64,000 nucleotides of DNA from Ulvibacter antarcticus. Lineage in GTDB: Bacteria; Bacteroidota; Bacteroidia; Flavobacteriales; Flavobacteriaceae. This document shows, one piece after another, positions 20,201 through 28,347 of the stretch (position 1 is the stretch's first letter; each line of letters starts with the position of its first letter). Both the position numbers and the translations under genes were made by a program. The notes under the pieces were generated by a model. The model saw only the letters and a program-made list of their open reading frames with translations, was not told the origin of the DNA and ran no database searches. The DNA lies in contig NZ_REFC01000013.1 of the NCBI RefSeq assembly GCF_003688405.1, forward strand, positions 558,001 to 622,000, given 5' to 3'.

Positions 20201-20993
20201 TTAAATTTTCGGTGCTGAAACTAGCAAGATCTTCTAATTCATAATAAATAGAGCCAATAATTGGCAATGGAGTAATACTTTCCATAAAAGTGTTTCGACC
20301 AGCTCGTTTTCCATTGCTGAAAATTGGGTGATGCATAACAATCATCAAATTTTTACCTCTGGAATCTTTGATATAACCTTCCAATTCTTCTAAAAATCGT
20401 CTTTTTGTATTGATGTCCGGGCATTTCTTGTTAATATATTCGATACCATCCCAATTGGAGCTAAACCATTCAGAATCTAGCAAGATCATATCTAATTCGT
20501 CATTGACAACAATATATTCGAGCGGACAAACATTGTTGGGTTCCACTTCCATATTCTTAATCTTATTGTCCTTGAGATAATCCTCGACCCATTCAATTTC
20601 TTTAGTGTTTCTGCTGCTCCATTCGTTTTCACCAGGCGTAAAGTATGTTTTACCTTTAAAATCTTTAGCCAATTCAATATGGTTTTTCAGCAAAGTTTTA
20701 TTAAGCTCTTTATGGTCCTTATTTGCCATATAATCTCCTACGATCAATAAGGTACTTTGAGAGCTAGCCTTGTCCAGATGTGATTTAAGAAGCTTTTCTA
20801 TTGAAGGATTGGAACCACCCTTAGCATTTCCTAAGCCTCCAGCTATATAGAAGCTGTGAATTGGTTTTTCATCATCAAATGTAACTTCATCTACTTCAGA
20901 TTGAGGTTTGTAGGTAGCACAGGAAGCAATCGCGAAAGCGAGAATCGAAGTAAATAATTTGGTTGTGAAGTTGTGTTTAGTAATTTTTATCAT
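17289..20993 (-). CDS. Lipoprotein: degenerate phosphoesterase fused to Omp85-type barrel (paralog 3, convergent)
   Basis: A 1,234-residue third paralog on the opposite strand. It has a lipoprotein signal with C25 (AIASC), a phosphoesterase-fold region in which nearly every ligand is lost (GD to GG at 52-53; GDN to GDY at 86-88; GNHD to GENE at 121-124; GHEH to GHEE), while an HHP pair remains. The middle signature LIGDWDRHADQWRW (D616-H620) and PIPRDRDAAF are intact. An acidic stretch (GLNDDDEF, GGYGDDEF) precedes the barrel with GLRGYR...RFSG and a terminal GLGF. It is most likely a non-enzymatic phosphoesterase fold acting in binding or assembly, which is inference. It shares a strong terminator with paralog 2. 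Confidence 0.85.
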   Translation of the reverse strand: MIKITKHNFTTKLFTSILAFAIASCATYKPQSEVDEVTFDDEKPIHSFYIAGGLGNAKGGSNPSIEKLLKSHLDKASSQSTLLIVGDYMANKDHKELNKTLLKNHIELAKDFKGKTYFTPGENEWSSRNTKEIEWVEDYLKDNKIKNMEVEPNNVCPLEYIVVNDELDMILLDSEWFSSNWDGIEYINKKCPDINTKRRFLEELEGYIKDSRGKNLMIVMHHPIFSNGKRAGRNTFMESITPLPIIGSIYYELEDLASFSTENLNNLRYDYLRDMVSALALESDRVTFVSGHEESLQYLTGKGMHQIISGSLGARTGTKIDRAKITTIGGSLPFEGNFTYGAEGFAILDYYKDGSSKVRFITSETEHAYQVHDKFPKEKEEYPIPTFKEKTKTLPITSDDKKINKSGFYNFIWGKRYRSYFGQPVTADIAILDTLYSGLTIEKPGGGHQSFSARLVDGEGKEYAMRGLEKNALKFLRYKVKGIAYTEDEYKGTFAEEAVYDFFSTTHPYMQLVINPLAKSAGINHANTSLYYLPKQPGFGLLGEDYGDQLYFIEERPNDEQKDYEGYNRANPEVDGKIEQFESTTDVLEKLNEDEKYSIDQRAWIRARIFDMLIGDWDRHADQWRWAEYKVSDDDIRFIPIPRDRDAAFSKFDGIAIPIIKLILPDVRFWQSYGPEIKDVKWFNGEGNNLDRALLNEYDPSVWVEEAVLLQNQITDEVIEEAFNRLPKEVQDEASEAIKSSLKARLDNIDEIARRYGERMNETVIIHGTHKDDKFEIIRLPDGKTEVIGKRALKNKTDKIFFQRTFDRAITNEIWIYGLNDDDEFKVSGDGDREIMVRIVGGYGDDEFDISNKKNLKVYDWPYEKTEFKDKTPAHQFTKLYETNTYFWRNFNENNNILLPNLGFKTDDGLYIGLKDTYTNKGFNGEDFRYKHFLSANYFFDFTAVELEYKGTFANIIPNWNFEIEGYFTNENFANNFFGYGIDSVYDEEAVEMEFNRARMQQIKLKSGIAYRTIRIHGLFESYEVEQNPERFFTPANVNPAVFETNNYIGAEAAFEYKNEDAMDFPTRGFFVGAEIGYKSNVELENNNFGYASFKLGFDRKLISSGDLVLGSVAEIKGNFGNDFFFYHAPSIGGNNGLRGYRNERFSGKSYFYQSSDLKVRLARIVTAVVPITVGIYGGFDYGTVWVENSTADQWRTSQGGGVWIGGLNTFSLKAGYFVSEEDAQLQIGFGLGF

Positions 20994-21106
20994 ATAATTG
21001 AATCTACGTCTTTATTGAAGGTCTAATATCATTTAAATTTACAGAAGCGTTTTAACTTCTATGTAGTCTTTGGCAATATTTTAAGTGTTTTTAAAGTAAA
21101 AAGTAA

Positions 21107-21970
21107 TTATAGGTCGAGTTTTAATTCATACAGATTCCCACCATAAGCCCCATTTCTTTCATCTGCGATATATAGTGTATTGGAATCTTTAAATCCGATG
21201 CTTTCTTTTTGAGAAGTATGTTCAAGTTTGATCTTTTTAATCTTTCCATTTAGGAAATCCTCATCTTTGTAGTCGTCAATTATAAAAACCTTGTTGTACG
21301 TAAGAAGTGCTATTCTTCCTGATGAAAAATCGATAGTGGCTGCTGTAACTTCACAGTCTTTTCTATCATTGCAAGTTTTGAAGGTGCCTATTAATTTTGC
21401 TTCGAAATTTCCTGATTGGGCAGGCACACGATACACTTTCGATACGCCATCAAAATTATTGCTTCTGTTACGCGTAAAAAGGTAGAAGTTTTCATTCAAA
21501 TAAAAGAAGGCTTCAATGTCATAATTGCGATCTTTTTTCTTGATTTTGAAAGAATTCTGATCCTCTAAAGTAAAATTGGTAATAGCAACTTCACTCTTTG
21601 TTTCGGTTATTTCTGAAACATTTCTAAGAGTGTAAATAGCCAGGTTTTTCCTGCTGTTGTGATTGTTACCAAAATCACCAATATAAAGATTACCATCCCT
21701 ATCCTTCGCCAGATCCTCCCAATCATGATTTACAACATTAGTTAGGGTAATAACTTTATCAAAAGACTCTTTCTTTGGATTAAACCCGTAAACCGCCGGC
21801 TCGCTACCCGAATCCCCAAGTACCCATATTAATGGACTTCCTTCTATTGTTTCTAAACCACTAACCTCTTTCATCGAATTTGGAAAAGAGGCAACAATGG
21901 AAAGTTTTCCGAAGTCTTGACAACTAGCAGTAGAAAATGATATGAGAAGTAAAATAATGATATTTTTCAT
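21107..21970 (-). CDS. Secreted propeller-like lipoprotein, function unknown
   Basis: A 287-residue exported protein with a lipoprotein-type signal, C17 in STASC. The rest is beta-strand rich, with repeated Trp/Asp/Gly blocks (WVLGDSGSEP, DWEDLAKDRDGNLYIGDFGN, YDIEAFFYLNENFYLF) that suggest a beta-propeller like those of the esterase/phytase-like or SdiA-regulated groups. I cannot assign one of these with certainty. It lies upstream of paralog 3 on the same strand with a 113-bp gap, so joint transcription is possible but not shown. Confidence 0.6.
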   Translation of the reverse strand: MKNIIILLLISFSTASCQDFGKLSIVASFPNSMKEVSGLETIEGSPLIWVLGDSGSEPAVYGFNPKKESFDKVITLTNVVNHDWEDLAKDRDGNLYIGDFGNNHNSRKNLAIYTLRNVSEITETKSEVAITNFTLEDQNSFKIKKKDRNYDIEAFFYLNENFYLFTRNRSNNFDGVSKVYRVPAQSGNFEAKLIGTFKTCNDRKDCEVTAATIDFSSGRIALLTYNKVFIIDDYKDEDFLNGKIKKIKLEHTSQKESIGFKDSNTLYIADERNGAYGGNLYELKLDL

Positions 21971-22056
21971 AAGGTATTTTAAACGTAATCTCCATCCAAT
22001 TTGTCAAATCGGATTTTAGTTAGAGTGATTCTGGTCGGCAGCTATTCGAAACACAA

Positions 22057-22548
22057 TTAAGCTTCAGGATAAGTATCACTGGACTTCATAGTCCAAGCGT
22101 CTAACATCCAGCTTACTTTTTCAATATTTCCGATATATGCTCCTATAAGATCTATGGTACCTTCATCATCTGCTTCTGTTGCTTTATCTATAACGAGTCG
22201 CATTTGCTTTAAAAGCTTACCATGATCTTCCAACAGAATTTTAACCATATCAAGATCTTTCGTATTCGAAGAAGATTCTTTCAAATTAGACATTTTTAAA
22301 TAGTCGGTAAAATTACTGGTGGGCTGATAGCGGAGTGTTAAGATACGCTCTGCGATTTCATCAATTTTTAGCTTGGCATCATCATACATTTCCTCAAATT
22401 TGATATGTAAATCGAAGAAATGCTTCCCAACCACATTCCAATGAAAATTTCTAAGTTTTTGATAGTACAAATGATAATCTGAAAGCAGAATATCAAGTTC
22501 TTTAACCGTTTTTAAGGTTTCTTCTTTGTTTAAATTAAGATAATTCAA
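22057..22548 (-). CDS. dps: Dps family ferritin-like DNA-protection protein
   Basis: A 163-residue Dps protein, which assembles as a dodecamer, binds DNA in starvation, and oxidises iron with H2O2. The ferroxidase ligands H36, H48, D63 and E67 are in FHWNVVGKHFFDLH...DEIAER, with the same spacing (12, 15 and 4 residues) as the E. coli ligands H51, H63, D78 and E82. The only usable start is TTG at 22548: an in-frame stop lies a few codons upstream, and the next Met would delete the ferroxidase residues. Two GC-poor gaps flank the gene; I see no clear promoter or OxyR-type site. Confidence 0.93.
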   Translation of the reverse strand: MNYLNLNKEETLKTVKELDILLSDYHLYYQKLRNFHWNVVGKHFFDLHIKFEEMYDDAKLKIDEIAERILTLRYQPTSNFTDYLKMSNLKESSSNTKDLDMVKILLEDHGKLLKQMRLVIDKATEADDEGTIDLIGAYIGNIEKVSWMLDAWTMKSSDTYPEA

Positions 22549-22721
22549 ATTAATAAATTTTTATGTTAGACAATGATAAAATTAACAGTTAGCACAGAGC
22601 TTGACAATTAAATACAGTTGTTTAGTTTTTAATTAACTTAGAATTACCATTATTTAAGAAATCAGAGCAGTGGAAATTTCTTTTAGACCATTGACCTTCT
22701 AAGCTTTTGCCATAATTATTG

Positions 22722-22729
22722 TATCTTTG
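22722..22729 (+). promoter_or_regulatory. Bacteroidetes -7 box of the sulfate-activation operon
   Basis: TATCTTTG, an exact TAnnTTTG match, 27 bp before the cysQ ATG at 22757. It overlaps a TTG that could be mistaken for an earlier start. A TTG at 22691-22693 is 28 bp upstream, slightly beyond the usual -33 spacing. Confidence 0.6.
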
Positions 22730-22756
22730 CAAATTCTTATTTTGATCCCTTATCTC

Positions 22757-23548
22757 ATGATAAATAACCTATCAATTGCTATTGAAGCTGCCATAAAAGC
22801 TGGACATGCAATTTTAAAAGTTTACTCGACCGATTTTAACGTTGAAATTAAAGGTGACGACTCTCCATTAACCTTAGCCGATAAGAATGCAAATGATATT
22901 ATTAACGAATATCTCGTCACTACTCAAATACCGATCATTAGCGAAGAAAATAAACAATTAGACTATTCCAAACGCAAGAATTGGGAGCGTTGTTGGATTG
23001 TAGACCCATTAGATGGAACTAAGGAGTTTATTAAGAGAAATGGAGAATTTACAGTCAATATTGCGCTAGTTGAAAATGGAATTCCAACGTTAGGAGTGAT
23101 TTATGTACCCGTTTCGAAGACTATTTATTTTACTGCTTCGGATGCTTCAGCTGCTTATAAAATGATGCTGTCTGATGATGAGATTAATGTAGCTTCTATA
23201 ATTTCTAAAGCTTCGGAAATACACCCGGCTTCAGAAAATGCTTCGGTTATAAAAATTGTGGGGAGTAGATCCCATTTAAATGAAGACACCGAAAATTTCA
23301 TTTCAGAAATAAAAAAAGAAAATGATGTAGAGATCGTATCGAAAGGTAGTTCTCTAAAATTTTGCCTTGTGGCAGAAGGTGAGGCACATTTGTATCCAAG
23401 ATATGCGCCTACTATGGAGTGGGATACAGCTGCAGGGCAGGCTATTTGCCAAGCAGCAGGAGTAAAGGTTATCGACAATAACACCAAGAGGCCTTTGCTT
23501 TACAACAAAGAAAATTTATTAAATCCTTATTTTTTGGTTTCCAAATAG
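22757..23548 (+). CDS. cysQ: 3'(2'),5'-bisphosphate nucleotidase CysQ
   Basis: A 263-residue Mg-dependent phosphatase of the inositol monophosphatase superfamily that hydrolyses 3'-phosphoadenosine 5'-phosphate, the product left when PAPS donates sulfate. Motifs are DSPLTLADKNAN, the EE pair in PIISEENK, the metal site WIVDPLDGTKEFI, and MEWDTAAGQAI near the C-terminus. I start at the ATG at 22757, giving the standard N-terminus MINNLSIAIEAA; an upstream TTG at 22727 lies inside the promoter box. It is the first gene of the run cysQ, DUF2061, cysC, cysD, cysN, with gaps of 0-12 bp, which supports a PAPS-linked role. Confidence 0.92.
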   Translation: MINNLSIAIEAAIKAGHAILKVYSTDFNVEIKGDDSPLTLADKNANDIINEYLVTTQIPIISEENKQLDYSKRKNWERCWIVDPLDGTKEFIKRNGEFTVNIALVENGIPTLGVIYVPVSKTIYFTASDASAAYKMMLSDDEINVASIISKASEIHPASENASVIKIVGSRSHLNEDTENFISEIKKENDVEIVSKGSSLKFCLVAEGEAHLYPRYAPTMEWDTAAGQAICQAAGVKVIDNNTKRPLLYNKENLLNPYFLVSK

Positions 23549-23549
23549 T

Positions 23550-24005
23550 ATGTCAATATACAAGCAGGAATCGCATATAAGAAGTATTTTAAAGGGGGTT
23601 TCCTGGCGCGTCATTGCTACTACTGATACTATTTTAATTGTCGTTTTAGTGACTTGTTTAGCTGGACAATGCAGTCTTGAAAATGCTCTTAAAATTGGTG
23701 CAGCCGAATTTTTGATTAAATTGTTTGTGTATTATCTGCACGAAAGAATTTGGCAAAATTTTAAAAAAGGGGTAGAAATATCAAGCAAACATACGCTTTA
23801 CAAGACAATAAGTTGGAGAGCAATAGCAACAACTGCAACTTTTCTAATTTCGGGTGCAATACTGAATAGTTTTGATGAAATAGCAATTTTTATCGCTGTA
23901 CTCGAGTTAATTACTAAATTTGCACTTTATTATTTTCACGAACGATTATGGCTGCGATTGCCTTTAGGAAAAGTTCGAAATTATTTTTTAAAACTCAAGA
24001 ACTGA
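23550..24005 (+). CDS. Tandem DUF2061 membrane protein of the sulfate-activation operon
   Basis: A 151-residue membrane protein made of two copies of the DUF2061 unit (residues ~11-70 and ~83-143). Each has an SWR(V/A)IAT start, two hydrophobic helices and a YY(L/F)HER(I/L)W end. DUF2061 proteins recur beside cysC/cysD/cysN genes in Bacteroidetes and other marine bacteria, but their activity is not established; a role in sulfate handling is inferred from position only. One base separates it from the cysQ stop, and one base from the cysC start. Confidence 0.85.
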   Translation: MSIYKQESHIRSILKGVSWRVIATTDTILIVVLVTCLAGQCSLENALKIGAAEFLIKLFVYYLHERIWQNFKKGVEISSKHTLYKTISWRAIATTATFLISGAILNSFDEIAIFIAVLELITKFALYYFHERLWLRLPLGKVRNYFLKLKN

Positions 24006-24006
24006 A

Positions 24007-24606
24007 ATGGGTATGCAGAAAAATGTAATACCACATAATTATAATGTATCCAGAACGGATAGATCTATGTTAAATCAGCATGGGTCATTCTTACTATGGT
24101 TCACCGGCTTGTCTGGATCCGGTAAATCAACCATTGCCAATGCTGTTGAAAAGGCATTGTTCGAAAAAGGGATTCATACGTATTCTTTAGATGGAGATAA
24201 TGTGCGTAAAGGTTTAAATAATAATTTGACTTTTTCGCCTGAAGATCGGAAGGAAAACATTAGACGTATTGCTGAAGTGGCAAATTTAATGTTAGATGCG
24301 GGTCTTGTAGTTTTAGCAGCTTTTGTATCTCCTTATGCAAAGGACAGAGCTAATATTAAAGAGATCGTTGGAGGAGACAACTTCGTGGAGATTTTTGTCA
24401 ATACTCCAATTGAAGAATGTGAACGACGTGATGTTAAAGGACTTTATGCAAAAGCAAAGGCAGGTGAGATACTTAATTTTACAGGGATTAACGCGCCTTA
24501 TGAAGCACCCGTAAACCCTGATATTGAAATCGATACAACGACAACCACAGTTGAAGAGGCGGTTGCGACAATTATAAAACAATTAGAGACTAAAATAGTA
24601 GGATAA
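24007..24606 (+). CDS. cysC: Adenylyl-sulfate kinase CysC
   Basis: A 199-residue APS kinase making PAPS from APS and ATP. The P-loop GLSGSGKS spans residues 34-41. LDGDNVRKGLNNNL is the APS-binding motif, and FVSPYAKDR and KGLYAKAKAGEI are conserved family segments. The length is typical. The gene's TAA is followed directly by the cysD ATG, so the two are translationally close. Having CysC rather than only CysDN means the cell makes PAPS, the donor for assimilation or for sulfotransferases. Confidence 0.95.
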   Translation: MGMQKNVIPHNYNVSRTDRSMLNQHGSFLLWFTGLSGSGKSTIANAVEKALFEKGIHTYSLDGDNVRKGLNNNLTFSPEDRKENIRRIAEVANLMLDAGLVVLAAFVSPYAKDRANIKEIVGGDNFVEIFVNTPIEECERRDVKGLYAKAKAGEILNFTGINAPYEAPVNPDIEIDTTTTTVEEAVATIIKQLETKIVG

Positions 24607-25512
24607 ATGAGTAAGTACTATTTAAATTATTTGGATGAGTTAGAGTCTGAAGCCATTTTTATCCTTCGGGAAGTTTGGGCACAATTTGAGAACCCGGTAA
24701 TTCTTTTTTCAGGAGGGAAGGACTCTATTTTGGTGACTCACCTGGCGAAAAAGGCATTTTATCCATCAAAAATTCCATTTCCTTTAATGCATGTTGATAC
24801 CGGACATAATTTTCCGGAAACCATTCAATTTAGGGATGATCTCATCAACGAATTTGGTGCACAGTTAATTGTTGGTTCAGTACAAGAGTCGATTGATGAA
24901 GGAAGAGTTTCCGAAGAGAAAGGAAAGAACGCAACAAGAAATGCGTTGCAGATTACTACCTTATTAGATGCCATTGAGTCGAACAAGGTGGATTGTGCCA
25001 TTGGAGGTGGTAGGAGAGATGAAGAAAAGGCGAGAGCTAAGGAACGTTTCTTTTCACACCGTGATGATTTTGGACAATGGGACCCAAAAAACCAGCGCCC
25101 GGAATTATGGAATATCCTAAACGGTAAATATTTTGAAGGGGAGCATTTTAGAGCCTTTCCTATTAGTAATTGGACCGAAATGGACGTATGGAATTATATC
25201 ATGCGGGAAAATATTCAAATTCCGTCGCTTTATTTTGCACATCAGCGCGATGTTGTTTGGAGAAGTAATTCCTGGATTCCGGTATCTGAATATTTAAAAT
25301 TGGAGGATGGAGAGAAAATTGAATCTAAGAAAATTCGTTTCCGAACCCTAGGAGATATCACAATTACAGGCGGTATGGAATCGGATGCAGATACGCTTGA
25401 GAAAATTGTGGCTGAGGTTTCGACAATGAAACAAACAGAACGTGGTAACCGAACTGATGATAAGAGAAGCGAATCTGCAATGGAAGATCGTAAGCGTCAG
25501 GGGTATTTTTAA
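24607..25512 (+). CDS. cysD: Sulfate adenylyltransferase subunit 2 CysD
   Basis: A 301-residue catalytic subunit of the GTP-driven ATP sulfurylase; it makes APS from sulfate and ATP in a CysDN complex. The ATP-pyrophosphatase loop FSGGKDS is at residues 34-40, and HVDTGHNFPET and the basic stretch GGGRRDEEKARAKER are characteristic. The C-terminus RKRQGYF matches CysD ends. The start codon abuts the cysC stop, and cysN follows after 12 bp. Confidence 0.96.
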   Translation: MSKYYLNYLDELESEAIFILREVWAQFENPVILFSGGKDSILVTHLAKKAFYPSKIPFPLMHVDTGHNFPETIQFRDDLINEFGAQLIVGSVQESIDEGRVSEEKGKNATRNALQITTLLDAIESNKVDCAIGGGRRDEEKARAKERFFSHRDDFGQWDPKNQRPELWNILNGKYFEGEHFRAFPISNWTEMDVWNYIMRENIQIPSLYFAHQRDVVWRSNSWIPVSEYLKLEDGEKIESKKIRFRTLGDITITGGMESDADTLEKIVAEVSTMKQTERGNRTDDKRSESAMEDRKRQGYF

Positions 25513-25524
25513 TTGTATTGAGAC

Positions 25525-26790
25525 ATGGAAACGATGAAAATAGATAACAATCAGCTACTTCGATTTACTACAGCAGGAAGTGTCGATGATGGAAAAAGCA
25601 CTTTAATAGGTCGTTTATTATACGATAGTAAAGCCATTTTTGAGGATCAGTTGGAGGCAGTCGAAATTACTAGTAAAAGAAAAGGGCATGAAGGCGTAGA
25701 TCTGGCCTTGTTCACAGATGGATTAAAAGATGAGAGAGAGCAGGGAATTACAATTGATGTTGCTTATCGCTACTTTACAACTCCAAAGAGGAAATTTATA
25801 ATTGCAGATACACCCGGACATATCCAATATACCAGAAATATGGTGACTGGTGCTTCTACTGCAAATGCAGCTTTGATTTTGATAGATGCGCGTCATGGAG
25901 TTATTGAGCAAACCAAGAGACACGCATTTATCGCGTCTCTTTTACAAATACCGCATATTATTGTTTGTATCAATAAAATGGATCTTGTTGATTATTCGGA
26001 AGAAATTTATGACAATATAATACAGCAATTCGAAGAATTTTCGTCAAAGTTGTATGTAAAAGACATACGTTTTTTACCTATTAGCGCGCTTGATGGAGAT
26101 AATGTTGTAAATCGATCCGAAAATATGGAATGGTTTCAAGGAGCTCCATTGCTCAACACTTTAGAAAATATGCATATTAGTAGTGATATTAATAAAATAG
26201 ACGCTCGATTTCCAGTGCAAACCGTTTTGCGTCCACAAAGTAAGGAATTTGTCGATTATCGTGGCTACGCCGGGAGAGTTGCAAGTGGGATTTTTAGACC
26301 GGGTGACGATGTTGTTGTATTACCGTCTGGTTTTACATCTAAGATTAAAACTATAGATACATTCGAAGCATCTCTAATGGAAGCATATGCTCCTATGTCT
26401 GTTTCTATAACATTGGAAGACGATATTGATGTGAGTCGGGGAGATATGATTGTAAAAGCTAACAACAAACCTACAGCTACTCAAGAATTTGACGCCATGA
26501 TTTGTTGGTTACATAAAGATAGTGCGCGTCCAAGGGCAAAATATACCATTGTTCATACTTCAAATGAGCAAAAAGCAATGATAAAAGAAGTGGTTTATAA
26601 AATAGACATTAACACTTATGGAAGGGAAGAGGACGATAAATCTCTTAATATGAACGATATATCACGTATTAAGTTAAGAACAACTCGTCCAATGATGATA
26701 GACGAATATCGTGATAATCGTATAACAGGAAGTTTTATTTTAATAGATGATGCAACGCACGAAACAGTTGCTGCCGGAATGATCGTTTAA
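25525..26790 (+). CDS. cysN: Sulfate adenylyltransferase subunit 1 CysN (GTPase)
   Basis: A 421-residue EF-Tu-like regulatory GTPase of ATP sulfurylase. The G boxes are in order: G1 GSVDDGKST (18-26), G3 DTPGHIQYTRNM, G4 NKMD, G5 SALDGDN, followed by the two beta-barrel domains. The length fits CysN alone, not the CysN-CysC fusion, in line with the separate cysC. No sulfite-producing reductase (cysH/cysI) lies in the window. The next gene, 93 bp on, begins the polysaccharide locus. Confidence 0.96.
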   Translation: METMKIDNNQLLRFTTAGSVDDGKSTLIGRLLYDSKAIFEDQLEAVEITSKRKGHEGVDLALFTDGLKDEREQGITIDVAYRYFTTPKRKFIIADTPGHIQYTRNMVTGASTANAALILIDARHGVIEQTKRHAFIASLLQIPHIIVCINKMDLVDYSEEIYDNIIQQFEEFSSKLYVKDIRFLPISALDGDNVVNRSENMEWFQGAPLLNTLENMHISSDINKIDARFPVQTVLRPQSKEFVDYRGYAGRVASGIFRPGDDVVVLPSGFTSKIKTIDTFEASLMEAYAPMSVSITLEDDIDVSRGDMIVKANNKPTATQEFDAMICWLHKDSARPRAKYTIVHTSNEQKAMIKEVVYKIDINTYGREEDDKSLNMNDISRIKLRTTRPMMIDEYRDNRITGSFILIDDATHETVAAGMIV

Positions 26791-26883
26791 TCTTTTAAAA
26801 AGAAACTTGATTGCCATCTATTTTGTAATCAGAATGCAATAGAGTATAATTTGAATGCTCATTTTTATAACCATTAGTGCCCA

Positions 26884-28008
26884 ATGAAAAAAATCCTTAT
26901 TGTTTTTGGAACTCGCCCGGAAGCTATTAAAATGGCTCCTTTAGTGAAAGAATTTCAGAAATTTGATGCTGTATTTGAGACGAGAGTCTGTGTTACTGCT
27001 CAGCATAGGGAAATGTTGGATCAGGTGTTGGACTTTTTCGAGATCACTCCCGATTACGATTTGGATCTAATGAAACCTAATCAGAATTTATACGGACTTA
27101 CCGGAGATATTATCATAGCAATGAAAGCTGTTATGGAAGATTTTAATCCGGACTATGTTTTTGTCCATGGTGATACTACCACGACTATGTCCACAAGTTT
27201 AGCGGCGTATTATAATCAGAGTAAGTTATGCCATGTGGAAGCCGGTCTTCGAACTCACAATAAATGGTCGCCTTTTCCTGAAGAAATGAATCGACAAATC
27301 ACAGGAAGGTTAGCGGATTATCACTTTGCACCTACGGCAACTTCAAAAGAAAACCTATTAAAAGAGAATTGCTCTGAAGCTTCCATTCTGATTACTGGAA
27401 ACACTGTGATTGACGCATTGTTTCAGAGTTTGGATAAAGTGACAAGCAGACCAAGTTCATTTATTCAGAATTTTTCCGAAGCATTAGGAGAAAGAGAAAT
27501 GATATTAGTTACCGGGCATAGAAGGGAAAACCACGGCGCCGGATTTATTCGAATATGTGAAGCGCTAAAGACAATTGCGCAACAACAACCGCACGTAACT
27601 ATAGTTTATCCTGTACATCTAAATCCGAAGGTACTGAAACCTGTGAATGCTATACTAGGAAAAATTGATAACATCAAGTTGATTGAACCATTGGCTTATC
27701 AGGATTTTATTTGGATGATGCATCGATCTAAACTGATTATAACAGATAGTGGAGGTGTTCAGGAAGAGGCTCCTAGTCTTGGGAAACCGGTATTGGTGAT
27801 GAGAGATACAACCGAACGCCCTGAAGCTGTGGATGCGGGTACGGTTATTCTAGTTGGTACTGATGTCCAAAAAATTGTTGATGAAACGATGCGACTCTTA
27901 ACAGATTCCGAGCAGTATGATAGAATGAGTGCATTGCACAATCCGTACGGTGATGGAAATGCGTGTAAAAGAATTGTAGAATTTATTGAGAAAACTAAAG
28001 GGAAATGA
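26884..28008 (+). CDS. wecB: UDP-N-acetylglucosamine 2-epimerase (non-hydrolysing)
   Basis: A 374-residue cytoplasmic epimerase interconverting UDP-GlcNAc and UDP-ManNAc. Diagnostic segments are FGTRPEAIKMAP at the N-terminus, HVEAGLRTHNKWSPFPEEMNR, VTGHRRENHG and TDSGGVQEEAPSLGKPVLVMR (the UDP-binding glycosyltransferase-B fold). No wecC-type dehydrogenase is adjacent, so whether the ManNAc is used as such or oxidised to ManNAcA is open. It is the first gene of the capsule locus and is set off from the next gene by 339 bp. Confidence 0.94.
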   Translation: MKKILIVFGTRPEAIKMAPLVKEFQKFDAVFETRVCVTAQHREMLDQVLDFFEITPDYDLDLMKPNQNLYGLTGDIIIAMKAVMEDFNPDYVFVHGDTTTTMSTSLAAYYNQSKLCHVEAGLRTHNKWSPFPEEMNRQITGRLADYHFAPTATSKENLLKENCSEASILITGNTVIDALFQSLDKVTSRPSSFIQNFSEALGEREMILVTGHRRENHGAGFIRICEALKTIAQQQPHVTIVYPVHLNPKVLKPVNAILGKIDNIKLIEPLAYQDFIWMMHRSKLIITDSGGVQEEAPSLGKPVLVMRDTTERPEAVDAGTVILVGTDVQKIVDETMRLLTDSEQYDRMSALHNPYGDGNACKRIVEFIEKTKGK

Positions 28009-28347
28009 TGGAAATGTTATCTTGATTGGATTTTACTATTTTGCTTAACCAAGGATTATTAATAATTTGAAGTCAGTATTTGTTGGTTGTATAAAATTAA
28101 CCAGTCTTCTGGAGAGAAAGCTACCTTAATACACACTTCGTTGGTCTAAAAAGTAATGAAAATGGAGATTTTATAAAATCGGAATAAACCGCTCATAGAG
28201 GTAAATAGAGGCAAAACACATGATTGAGCAGTTGCTGGTGGACTGAATGTTTATTTTGTCGCAAGTATAAGAAAATTCAATCAATATAAGTTCTTTTGAA
28301 TAAAAAGACGAAATTTGCCGCCTGAAGATACTATAGAGATAAAAATT
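28009..28347. other. Intergenic region, no gene seen
   Basis: 339 bp of AT-rich sequence with stops in all frames. I see no convincing promoter box, hairpin or short ORF. The gap splits wecB from the rest of the sugar genes. Genes for the missing WbpA- or WlbC-type steps are not here even as recognisable remnants. Confidence 0.5.

Noticed and set aside
21996-22012. Imperfect palindrome around ATTTG-T-CAAAT upstream of the 21107-21970 gene
   Set aside because: Short, AT-rich and with a mismatch; such palindromes are expected by chance in this composition.
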